Shown here: in pieces, positions 11,430 to 21,898 of the stretch
Numbering within the stretch: position 1 is the first letter of the stretch
How the letters are laid out: every line of letters begins with the position of its first letter
DNA from: Chaenocephalus aceratus
Lineage: Eukaryota > Chordata > Actinopteri > Perciformes > Channichthyidae
Reading direction: 5' to 3'
Length of the DNA stretch: 64,000 nucleotides
Assembly: GCA_023974075.1 (NCBI GenBank)
Contig: CM043798.1
Span: forward strand, 24,024,441 to 24,088,440
Position numbers and translations under genes: made by a program
Notes under the pieces: model-generated
The model's input: only the letters and a program-made list of their open reading frames with translations
Databases searched by the model: none
Told to the model about the DNA's origin: nothing

Positions 11430-12490
11430 ATCATTGTTCATGAGAAACGTAGGAAAACATATCCTAGCTTGAAAAATTAAAAAAAATTAAGCACAATTAT
11501 TAAACAAAATGCCTCTTGAGGGCATGAAGTGACAAAAACTTTCAACATGTCTCCATTATACCCCATTGTAAATTCAGCCTCATCTTTCCCCACCACAGCA
11601 GCCGCACACCTTTAGTTACTCTGCCAAAAAGGCCACATTATTAACCCGAAAGTACAGAAAAAGTACACTTCAGATGCTCAATTTCCTTGACATGCTTCAC
11701 GCTTTGAAATTTCACGATATCTGTTACGGTTCTTCAACAAAACGTTCACATGTAAGAGGTTTATCTCTCATTCAGAACAATGGAAACCTGTGATCTACAC
11801 CTCGTTAGCTCAAATAGAAACACCTGTGTCATGAAACCAGTCTATGAATGGAACACGATGATGTCATCACTCCAACTGACATGCTCAGAGCAGCAGACTT
11901 CAGATAATGGTTAATGGTCCTGCCCTCAACAGCTCAACGTCAATTATGGGGTGTCATCATGCCGTTTCCATCCCTCGCCGTAAAACACGATGTCGCTGTA
12001 ACTCCAATGGACACGGTCCGATCGTCCCCTAAAAACTTCGCTTGTATATCACCGGTCCATGTCTCAACAGCTTTACGCCAAATTTGAGATCTCACCATAG
12101 GCTGTTGCCATGGAAACGCATCCATAGCCATAAAACACGATGTCGCTGTAGCTCCAATGACACGGTCCGGTCGTCCCACAATCTTCACCTGTATATCACC
12201 ACTCCATGCCTCAACAGCTCTACGTCAAATCTGACATCTCACCATATGCCGTTTCCATGGAAACGCATCCCTTGCCATAAAACACAATGTTGTCGTAACG
12301 CCTATGAAAAGGCTCAAAACAGCACCACACTTCAGATAATGGTTAACGGTCCAGCCCTCAACAGCTCTACGTCAATTATGGGGTTTCATCATATGCCGTT
12401 TCCATGGAAATGCATCCCTCGCCATAAAAGACGATGTCGCTATAACTCCTATGAAAATGTGCAAAAAGTGCACAAACTTCACATGTGTGC
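11430..12490. repeat. Dispersed repeat with a ~148-bp tandem array
   Basis: The left part (11440-11800) is repeated in inverted orientation at about 59450-59790; for example GCCTCTTGAGGGCATGAAGTG and the GTAAGAGGTTTATCTCTCATTCAG segment are shared. The right part holds four imperfect tandem units whose common start CAACAGCTC/T occurs near 11927, 12064, 12212 and 12360 (spacings 137, 148 and 148 bp). Each unit carries CCGTTTCCATGG or a variant and CATAAAACACGATGTCG. The frame 12042-12515 across the array is a by-product of the repeats. The element class is unknown; no transposase is seen. Confidence 0.7.
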
Positions 12491-13035
12491 GACAGATCAT
12501 TCGCCATCAAGTTAGTTCAAAAGTTTGCAGTTCAAATATTCTGCTGCTTTTCCAAGCCTTTTTACTTTCTTTTCTTCTCTCATCACACATTAATGTATCA
12601 TTTCAATCTAAATGATTCACTTCCTTCTTACACATTACATTTCAGCATAGCAGTTTAGCATTTAAAAATGGTGGAAGATTGGTACAAATTATTAAATGAA
12701 TACAATATAAGGCCCGCATCAGAATACAATAGCACAGTGGGCGATGGAGACATATCATTTCTGTATTTTGTCTAAATGGCAATTTAATTAATTTTTGTAA
12801 TACTAGACCAAGATGACATTTTTTGTAATAGTCCTCATGCTAATAAAGTGCTCATCAGCAATTAAGTAGCTTTTTTTTAATTGGGGGAATCATATCTTTT
12901 GATAGTACCGTGTACATTCTGTTTTTCTGATTGCCTTCCGGGTGATAAACATGTAAACAAGGATGTGAGAAGCAGCTCCGCGTTGACATGCTCCGCCACC
13001 TCAGACCCAAATACCCACGGAGGGAGGGAGGGAGT

Positions 13036-13036
<1 letters not shown>
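12491..13036. other. Gene-free stretch
   Basis: AT-rich DNA with no supported gene, ending in a short GGGA repeat (13020-13031) that leads into the microsatellite. Confidence 0.45.
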
Positions 13037-13072
<36 letters not shown>

Positions 13073-13089
13073 TCTCTGTGTGCGTGTGT

Positions 13090-13128
<39 letters not shown>

Positions 13129-13252
13129 TCTCTCTCTGTGTGTGTGTGTGTGTGTCTCTCTCTGTGTGTGTGTGTGTGTGTGTCTCTGTGTGTGTGTTTC
13201 TTTGTGTCTCTGTGTGTGTGTCTCTGTGTGTGTGTCTCTGTGTGTGTGTGTG

Positions 13253-13291
<39 letters not shown>

Positions 13292-13320
13292 GTCTCTCTC
13301 TCTCTCTCTCTCTCTCTCTG
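13037..13320. repeat. Compound (GT)n/(TCTG)n/(TC)n microsatellite
   Basis: About 280 bp of GT and TCTC blocks, then TCTG tetranucleotides (about 13256-13290) and a TC run to 13319. Long overlapping frames rich in Val-Cys or His-Thr on both strands are pure repeat artefacts. Confidence 0.97.
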
Positions 13321-15431
13321 AAGGCAGACATGAAAACCAAGCCAGGCCACAGTGGGGCCCCTGAAGGAGGTCCCTTAGCAGACGCAGCCCCACCCCCCCT
13401 CTGCTCCCACTGGCCCCAGGCCCTGAAGACAGCCCCGAGGCTAATCGAACAGGAACACAATACAGAAGCAGCAACGGCAGCCTGCGTACGTACAGATCAA
13501 GAGAAAGAGCGTGAGGATGTTTATCAAGCCACTGTAAATACAAATAATGATCCTCATCAGCCGTGGCCTTTTACACACCTCAAGAGATTTATGTCTACAT
13601 GATGCTTCCCCTCTTGTTGTGAATTGTTGAAGCATCGACTATGCCTGACATCATACCTGCTGCATCCCATCACATCAGGTAGAAGAACAAAGATGGTGAG
13701 ATATGGTTGAATAGCAGGTCAGGTTATATTGCCTTAGGGTGATTCAAGCTTATTTGCATACTTTCCAACATTCCCACATGGGGTTTGGATTAATAGCCAT
13801 GATAACGGGTCTAAATTAATCTAAAACAAATCTTATTTTATCTTATAATGAGGCCACAAGATACCACTGGCAAAACAGCTTCCTTTGAGTTATGTAAAAA
13901 CAGAGGAGCAGTTGATCTTCTGATTCAAAAAGCAACAAAACCAGAGTGATTGAGCGGGTTTAACTTCTATTAATATTAACAAAAATATATGACTGATGTG
14001 TTATGAATTACAAGAATGCAACGGCAAAGATCGTACAGGGGTTGCTACTAAATTACATGATTTGATCAAAGAGATGAATGGTAGAGTAAGGTTTTTTTTA
14101 AGGAAACAATAATTCAGCAATTTAGTTCTAAGGTATTCTATTTTTGTGTTCTTACATTTATCACCACTGGCAATGTATACACATGTATTCAGGCGATAGG
14201 TACTGTACTTAAGTATTGCATTATCTCAAATGTAAGATCTTTTAGAAAAAAAAACATGATGCATTTTTACCTAATATTATACTGTTGTTAAATTAAACTT
14301 CCTTTTGACTTTCTGTTATATTAAAATGCTTCTTACACTTTGTTCCGCCATTGTTTATCATTCAACAGATAAAACTCAATGCAGTGTGGTCGGCACAAAT
14401 AGATTCTCACTATGCCATTTTAAACTCATCTTAGTATATTTGTCCTCTGAAGTCTTAAAGCTTGCAAGGTAAGGTTATTCAACGTATTGGAAATATTGCA
14501 ACAGTTCTATAAAAAGCACTGTTGGAAAAGAGAGTGATTCTCTTTATTAAGTAATGAGGGAGCCACGGTTCAGCAGCCCACAGACACACAGCGAGCGCCA
14601 CACAGAGACCCCGGCAGCACCCAGAGCCAACCTCCCCCCCACAGCTCTCACATTGCATCAAGTCACTGACTGACGGCTACATTGTCCAAGGCAAGGGGGA
14701 AAAGAGTGGTGAAGATGTTCCTCTCAGAGAGCTGCTCACCACAGCCAGTGTCTACTCTACACACACATGCACGTGGGGCGCACCCATTGGTTGAGTGCAC
14801 TCCACGAAAACAGGGTCTTAAAGAAGTTATTTGGGGGCTGAATCATTAATATTTGAGCAATCATTTGAACTTCTAAACGTTTCTGCCTTGCCATTTCTGC
14901 ACACACATTGACACTAACACTTTGATTGTGTGGTTCCCCCTGGTCCGATTGAAAAGGATCAGCTGATTCATATTTCATGTTTCATTTGACTGCTTTCTTT
15001 TTTTCTTTTTGCTTACTGTTTATAGCCATATTGGCATAATCCACTATGAATTAAATAAAATGTAAATTTGTTCAAGACATGTTTTGCCATATAGGTTCAT
15101 TTTTACAAATCCCATGTGTTTAAAATATGTGATGCATAGATGGTAATGTGTTGCTATTAAATAAGCCAATTTATTAATTGTTCAAGGTATTTAAGAAAAG
15201 TTAGGAAGCTACGGCTAACGGATGCTCAAATTACTTATTTAAAGTAATCATATACAACACTTCAATGCAATACAAACATAAGAGAAAAATCCTCAACTTC
15301 TAAAAAGTCTACTTCCAAACATGGTTTCCAAATCACATTTTTGTTGGGACCCCTAAAGTAAAACATTAAAGCAAAATGATTGGACCGCACAATTTCCTCT
15401 TAATGGAGGTTATCCCACAAGTTCAAGGGTA
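13321..15431. other. Gene-free intergenic stretch
   Basis: No exon, tRNA or complete element recognised. A GC-richer segment (13325-13480) follows the microsatellite. An AAGTAC-type scrap lies near 14195-14225. The rest is AT-rich. Confidence 0.45.
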
Positions 15432-15758
15432 TGGCAAGCCGATTTAGCTTTTATTAATTTCTGGAGGATATCAAAAAAATCAATTCTTACTAGTTATAAT
15501 TACATTTTTATTTATAACTAGTTAGAATTGAATTCCTGATATAAAAAAAGGATTTTGAACTAGTTCAACATGTATTTCTGATATCAAGAATTGGCATTGT
15601 GACTAGTTGAAATGTAATTCTTGTTATCAGAAATTTGTATTTTTAGGGTAACATTTGAATGACTGATATCAGAAATTGGCATTTGAACTAGTTCTTACTA
15701 GTAAGAATTAATTTGTTGATATCCTCCAGAAATGAACAAAAGCTAAATTGGCATGCCA
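15432..15758. mobile_element. Palindromic MITE with TA target duplication
   Basis: Left end TGGCAAGCCGATTTAGCTTT is mirrored by the right end (AAAGCTAAATTGGCATGCCA). The inverted arms run about 70 bp with mismatches and include GGAGGATATCAA. The element is flanked by TA on both sides (15430-15431, 15759-15760), as in Tc1/mariner-type MITEs; the superfamily is inferred. The interior consists of several copies of a roughly 50-bp motif containing ACTAGTT and TGATATCAG. It is non-coding. Confidence 0.75.
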
Positions 15759-17240
15759 TACAAGTAAACACAGGCTTCAATTTGCCACCAATAGCAGGAT
15801 TAACCCAGCAGGGGGCGCCATGACCCCCTACCCTCACACTCTCTTCCTGGTGTGTGTACTCATGCTTTCATGGCAGCCTCAATGTATTTAGCCTGTATTC
15901 CCCAGATACACTTTTTTCCCGCTACAAAGAATTCCTGAATACGACATCAGACAGAAAAGTGATTAAACCAGAAGGCTCATGATCAAAAGTTGAACAAGCC
16001 AGGGCCGCTCTACAATATGTTCTACTTTTCTTGTTGAATTATGCAATGCTTTGTATACGGGTTATAAACAACTTGACTGATCCCCGTTTAAATAAACAGA
16101 TGTTTTGCTATATTTGAGAATCATCTTGTAGAACACAAGATCAATATGAGGTCAAAATCAAATTAGCCCCACTTTTAAATTGACTATTATTATTTTAATA
16201 TTTGGTTATTTTCATATTGTTTTATTCATTTGACTTTAATTAATCTTATTCATTATTACATTTACATTATAAATGTCTTATTTGGATTTTATTTGCATTA
16301 TTTTATTTATTTATTTAATGTGTATTTATATGTTATCCAATTGATTGATTATGTCTTCCTTTATTTTACCGAGAGGGATCACCATTTCATTGTGGTTTAC
16401 TTTTTATTATCATACTTTGTACTGCTGTGTCTCTTAAAGTTTTAAACTGTTATATCATGTTTTTTGCTTTGTTTCTTGCTGCATGTAAAACTCTGGTTGT
16501 GTTTTAAATTGTGATGTGTGCCTTGGTAAAGCAAACTTTACAAATAAAGCTTATTGTTATTATTATGAATAGCTGTGTTGCAAATAAAATAGATTTAATA
16601 ATTTAAAATAATAAGTAAGTTCCCAGCAGAAACAAAAACAGACATAACTGAAATTGTACTTCAGATCCAGGTTAAACTATATCTTAAGTAAGTTGTTTGA
16701 TTAACTAAATGACTAAAGAAAGTATAGCATCGTTGCTATGAAAAAGATACATATAAACCTGATAAAAAGCTTCTTGCTGTGAACAGATCACCATGCCGAC
16801 CGGTACAAAGCATTCCCATACACACATTCCAATCATGGGCAACACCATTTATTTGTTCTGTAAACAACTATTGAAAACACTGTTATACTACAAAAATATC
16901 ATTCAAATAAAGATAATTAACTTATTAATTTAGATTAAATACAATGAAAAATAAATATGCAGGTGTATTTGATAGAGATCTCTGTCATAAATAATCCAAT
17001 GTTTTAGCTGTGCCTGAGGATGCAGATAAACATTTCCTTCAAGATAACTCAAAAACCATTCTTTGTAATGATCGCTTCTAAAAAACAAACAATTGCCATC
17101 ATAAAAAAAAAATCATTAACAACTTGTTTTAACAGTGTTACAAGAAACAAACCATGTCACATAAATCATTCAATATCTCACATGTCTTCCCCCAATATTT
17201 TGTAGATTTTTGGTAAAAATGACATTTTGAAAACATATTT
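15759..17240. other. Intergenic DNA with a possible LINE 3' tail
   Basis: No gene seen. The stretch 16200-16565 ends in CAAATAAAGCTTATTG followed by (TTA)n, which resembles the 3' end of a retroposed element. The remainder is AT-rich and likely includes the il4/13 3' UTR on the - strand. Confidence 0.35.
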
Positions 17241-17286
17241 AAAATGTTATCTTAAATATTGAACTATAGTAAAATAAATGAAACAC

Positions 17287-18172
17287 TCAGGCACTCGGCT
17301 GATCCACTGGCGGCTGGGCCTCGGGTGTGGGAGCAGTTGCTGGGCGCAAGTTAACTTGCCGGGCACATTTGAGGATTTTGGACCAGAGATGGGAAATAGG
17401 TTCCTTATCATCACGTTCCTGATAGTATTCCTCCTTTCTGGTTTCTCAGTACAGTTTGCCTGAAAGACAAAAATTGGTCAAGTGTCACTCTAAATTCTGC
17501 ATTTGCTTTAACCATCTAAAAATAAAGTGGGGGGGGGGGGGTTTCACAGATTTGGTCTTCTCCTTTTACAAATGTGATGTCAGAGGGAATTCTTACATGA
17601 GTGCCCACGATGTAAGCCTTCAAGTTTCTCAAAAGGACTTCCTCCCCCTGCCTGTGGTTCTCAGGTTTCTTCAGGATCGCAAACGATTTACAGAAGAACT
17701 TATCCTGTAAGGAACATAAGCAGGAATACATTAGGACTTAAATAAACAAGGCAAACACAATTATATTCAATTAATCAACATGGCCATTGTCTCCGTAAGC
17801 TACAGTTTGTGCTAATGACCAATTGCATACATTTTGTTTACCGTCAAAGTACTTCAACTATAAGCAACCAAACTCTTCTTACGTTGCATTTTTCAGTCAG
17901 ACCGGTCAAGTTCTCCACCCAGGTCTCCTTCAGAACATAATACAAAAAGTTAATTTAATATTTCAGGAACAAATCATTTGTTGCAAAAAAGTCACAAGCA
18001 AGTAAACGGTTATAAAATGAGCTCTTACCTTCCCGGACGATTTAGCACTATTACCTATTTTATTAATGATGACGTTTAGGTTATCTAGAGGAACATAAGG
18101 AGTAGGCTTGGCAACAGCTGGGCCGAGCATCAGTGTCGCGGCGGACAGAAACATCATCACCATCATCATCAT
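17287..18172 (-). CDS. il4/13: Interleukin-4/13-like Th2 cytokine (four exons; probable one-base error in exon 4)
   Basis: Secreted four-helix type I cytokine, the fish counterpart of mammalian IL-4 and IL-13. Exons on the - strand: 18172-18029 (48 codons), 17927-17883 (15), 17704-17597 (36), and 17459-17287. All introns are phase 0 with GT-AG ends. Exon 1 encodes a signal peptide (MMMMVMMFLSAATLMLGPAVA) and the first helix. Exon 2 reads ETWVENLTGLTEKC, exon 3 DKFFCKSFAILKK, and exon 4 starts ANCTEKPE. The four-exon layout with short exon 2, and cysteines at conserved-looking places, match IL-4/13. In exon 4 the direct frame stays open to 17247 (169 aa) but loses a helix-like end. If the A run at 17435-17437 lacks one base, the frame gives a helix with HLWSKILKCARQ and stops at 17287 (156 aa). 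I favour the second reading. The il4/13a paralogue is suggested by adjacency to rad50, from memory of fish synteny. Not proven without alignment. Confidence 0.8.
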
Positions 18173-18280
18173 AGCTAGTTGGCTGTCGACCTCTGGTTGA
18201 AGTTATTTCAAGTTTTCTTTGACTTGATCACTCAAATGTCAGCTGACGCTTGTTCTGAATACTTGGCTGAGAACGAAAGA

Positions 18281-18286
18281 TTTATA
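18281..18286 (-). promoter_or_regulatory. TATA box of il4/13
   Basis: TATAAA on the - strand, about 110 bp upstream of the cytokine start codon, leaving room for an initiation site near 18255 and an 80-nt 5' UTR. A WGATAR-type GATA site (AGATAAG, about 18363-18369 on the + strand) lies further upstream. GATA3 controls Th2 cytokines in mammals; its role here is inferred. Confidence 0.55.
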
Positions 18287-18701
18287 CTTGCTTTGCCGCC
18301 GCCTTCGCAACGTTTCCCCCTCATTAGAAAAAAGAAACTGCAATGAGTCTGCAGTTTGTGTGAGATAAGATCTTTTGATTAAGCTGTGGTTTGTGACAAA
18401 CTTCACCAAAAAGAAGCAACGATTCTCCGAAGCTAATCTATACCTTTCAACAACCGTTCAAGAGATATTCGTAAATAGCAAACCATTCCAAGATTTAATG
18501 ACAGAACGTAATGAGAGGAAAACAGGAAAACATAACTGTGAACTTTCCAAATGTTTAAGCAGAACAGATACATGGACAACAGATGGCTACAGGAAACGTT
18601 TTAAAGACACAATGCCAAGACCATGCAAACTTCATGATGCTTAACACGGAAGCTGTTCCTGCTTTAGATTAGAATCAGAACTTTGATCTTTTAGTTAGTA
18701 C

Positions 18702-18707
18702 TTTATT
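18702..18707 (-). terminator. Poly(A) signal of rad50
   Basis: AATAAA on the - strand 265 bp after the rad50 stop codon. It is the first good hexamer I noticed downstream and lies before the il4/13 promoter, so rad50 transcription probably ends within the 800-bp gap. Confidence 0.5.
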
Positions 18708-18971
18708 TGGTCATTTCTTACTGGAATGCAGGATTTAATAAAGCATTACGTAAAGCATAAGCATATTTTCTGTTATGAAACAGTGACGTTTTAAAGGCAC
18801 ATTATCAACACAATATTTTGAATCATGGATATTTGCCAGTCAGTGTCTTCGGCGGGTTAAGATCAATTAACTCGTTCCCTTTTTTCAACTAAATCAACGC
18901 TGAATTTTCCCAACTGAAATGAAAACAAGAACATCGAGGTTTACTGTGCATTTCTAGGGAAGAGTCTTTGG

Positions 18972-19158
18972 TCAGTGGAGATAGGTCGAGAGGGAGGTGA
19001 TGCTGCACTTTGTGATCTCAGAGTTCTGGTCCTGGTTCTTACGGATGCGGTAGAAGTGCTCGATGTAGCTGGAGCGGCCCAGCAGCTCCACAAAGTCCTC
19101 GTCGTGGGTGATGATGAGCAGCTGGAAGTTACGCTGGCGAGAGCGACTCTTAATGATC
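18972..19158 (-). CDS. rad50: rad50 last coding exon (27)
   Basis: Opens after a CTCAG acceptor with the last base of a Glu codon, then [22 protein letters not shown]; the His of THDEDF is the ATPase H-loop residue. It continues [26 protein letters not shown] and stops with TGA at 18974-18972 after SLSTYLH. Confidence 0.95.
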
Positions 19159-21325
19159 CTGAGGAGAGCGAGCGAGAAGGGTACATCAACTCACAGTTCA
19201 CACAGCAGCAGGACACTCCAAATCAAAGCTAACTTTTCAATTGTGTTCATGCAGAGCTTAGTAATTAAGCATTATCAGCAATTTGATGAATGATTTTGAT
19301 ATTTTTTTTGTTTAATAGGTTAGTCTACTGATTGTTTGCTGTCCCTTCTAAATGCTAGAAGGATAATTAAAGGATTTAAACCTTTCTGAAGCAAAACAAA
19401 GCTGGAGGCTTGATGATTAGAGCTGGCATGATGTGCCGTCACTGTGGGTGTTTCTTTGTTTGGTTCTATCCTTGTTAGGTCCTTCATGAGCTAAAGACCT
19501 ATTTTTTAACCTTGGGAGTGATTATATTTACGTGGATCCACACATTAAGACTTTTGAGTTACGCCAAGAGTGTCCTCTAAAATAATCAAGGTTTAAATAT
19601 CCTAATTGTGGGAATTGAAAAGAAAAGTGATTTAAAGGTCAAAGTAAAACAGGGGAAAATGTGTTGTCTGTGGATGCAAATGGGTGAAAGAGAAGGATGA
19701 AAGGAATATCAAAAGGTTAGAAAAGTGTCAAAAATAACTATCATTTCACGGGAAGACTAGGGGTAGAGGAATGTGAGAATTTGGTCAGGGATATTACCAA
19801 ATATCTGGAACAAACTACCAGAAACCTGCAGGTCCGCTGCAACTCTTACTGCTTTTAAATCCAGGCTGAAGACTTTTCTTTTTGCCGCTGCTTTTAATTG
19901 AACTATTCATATCTTACACGGCACTGTAACCTTTATTCATGTACCCGTGTGATTCTGTGTTTAAATATAGATAGATAGAATTGGATGGATGAAACCCGCT
20001 TTAAATGGTCACACATGCAGAGCACACAGCTCACACAGTGAAATGTGTTCTCTGCATTTAACCTATCCTAGTACTACTTTGCTTTTTAATGTTTATAATG
20101 TGTGTTATGCTCTCAGGGCCGCCCCTCCCTACAGGCCAATCACGCAGGCTGCATGGGGCCCCGCCTTGCGCAGGGGGCCCCGCCTTGCACAGGGGGCCCC
20201 GCCTTGCGCAGGGGGCCCCGCCCAGAGGGCCTCAGCTGCTGTGCGCAGTTCTCCACACACCCCCGCTGACACGCGAGAGTGAGAGGTGACAAGCGGAGCA
20301 CGTCTGTAACCCGACACCGTTGCAATGAATCGACATCTGACCAATCACGGCTTTGATACGGCCATGAGTGCAGGTGAAGAGATGTCGGTGAAAAGACAGT
20401 TTCAGTCCGGCGCAAAAAACAAAACATGAAGAAACTAGCGCATCACTCGAAGGTGGGTTATTGTATGAGTCAAATGTACAACTTGCGAATGTTGTATAAG
20501 TCAAATTGCCAATTGCCATATTAAAACATCTGCTGCAATTCACAACATGAAGAAGGCAGTCTCTGCAGAGCATATAGGCTAATGGAGATGCAGTTATTTC
20601 CAGCATTCTTTATTTACCATTCATTCAAGTATGTGATGCCTTTGATCTGCTAATGTACAGGAGGAAGAGTGATAAACTGTCTGTCTAGTTGGCTTACATA
20701 ACAGTTCAAGTTTACAGCCTAAAAAACATGGAGCATTTTCCCCTTTTATTCATTTTTATGTCAATTTGCACATGTCATGGTGATGCTCAGCCTCTCCCCT
20801 AACTCCTAACAGTCATCATCATGGTGACGCTCAGCCTCTCCCCTAAAATCCTAACAGTCATCATCACGGTGATGCTCAGCCTCCCCTTAACTCCTAACGG
20901 TACGTCCACACAGCAGCTTTAGACGAATCTTCCAACGCTTCTCTGCCCATTGACTTTGAATGGGGATGACGTCACTTTGCCTCGCTTTTCGCCGAACTGC
21001 ATTGTGGGGGAGCGAAGCGAAGATTTCCAGGATTTTCAGGATTCAAAAGTTGAGCAATGTTCAACTTTTGAAGCTGAGCTGGAAGCGTCAGCCAATCAAA
21101 TCCCGTTTATGCAAATCTGCCAGTACAAGCGCTAGCCAATCAAACTACGTGTATGCTGGGAGAGCCAGACCGCAGTTCATTTCCTCATATTCCAAACGAG
21201 AAATTACGGTAGCAAATCACCCGGTTCCAGACTATTTACCGGGATACAAACCGGAGGAACCAGGCATGGAGGGAGGAGGCAGAGACAGTGGGGGAAACTG
21301 GTGGTAGGTTTTCGCCTGTTTGGGG

Positions 21326-21364
<39 letters not shown>

Positions 21365-21854
21365 CTCGCATAAAATCCCCGGGGTTTTTTGCTTTGTATG
21401 TCGGGGGCGGGAGATTCATGTGATTGGTTGTTGGTCGCATTGCTCGCAAAAATCCCCAAGTTGTCAGACACGCCCAGCTCCAAGATGTTCAAGATTTTGA
21501 AAAGCTGCTGTGTGGACGTACCGTAACAGTCATTATGGTGACGCTCAGCCTCTCCCCTTAACTCCTAACAGTCATCATCATGTCAACCACAACACAGAGA
21601 AATACTGATAGAAATGTGTGTGTGGTTGTTGATACATTGCTGACAGAGGGAACTACCTATCATAACTACTAACTAACTAGTTCTATCATCTCACAATGTC
21701 GTTGGGGCACCAAGTTGGCCAGGGGCACCAAGTTGGCCAAGGGAACCAAGTTGGCCAGGGGTGGCCCTGTATGCTCTCAATGTCTTTCATTTTTATAAAG
21801 CACTTTGAATTGCCTTGGTTTGAAAAGTGCCTTAAAGTTAAAACACAGTGTATC

Positions 21855-21898
<44 letters not shown>

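Noticed and set aside
12042..12515. 157-codon frame with internal amino-acid repeats
   Set aside because: The repeat is the ~148-bp DNA tandem array; its irregular spacing and lack of homology argue against a protein.
12855..13602. Several long overlapping open frames on both strands rich in Val-Cys or His-Thr
   Set aside because: They are translations of the GT/TC microsatellite; no frame has non-repetitive coding sequence or homology.
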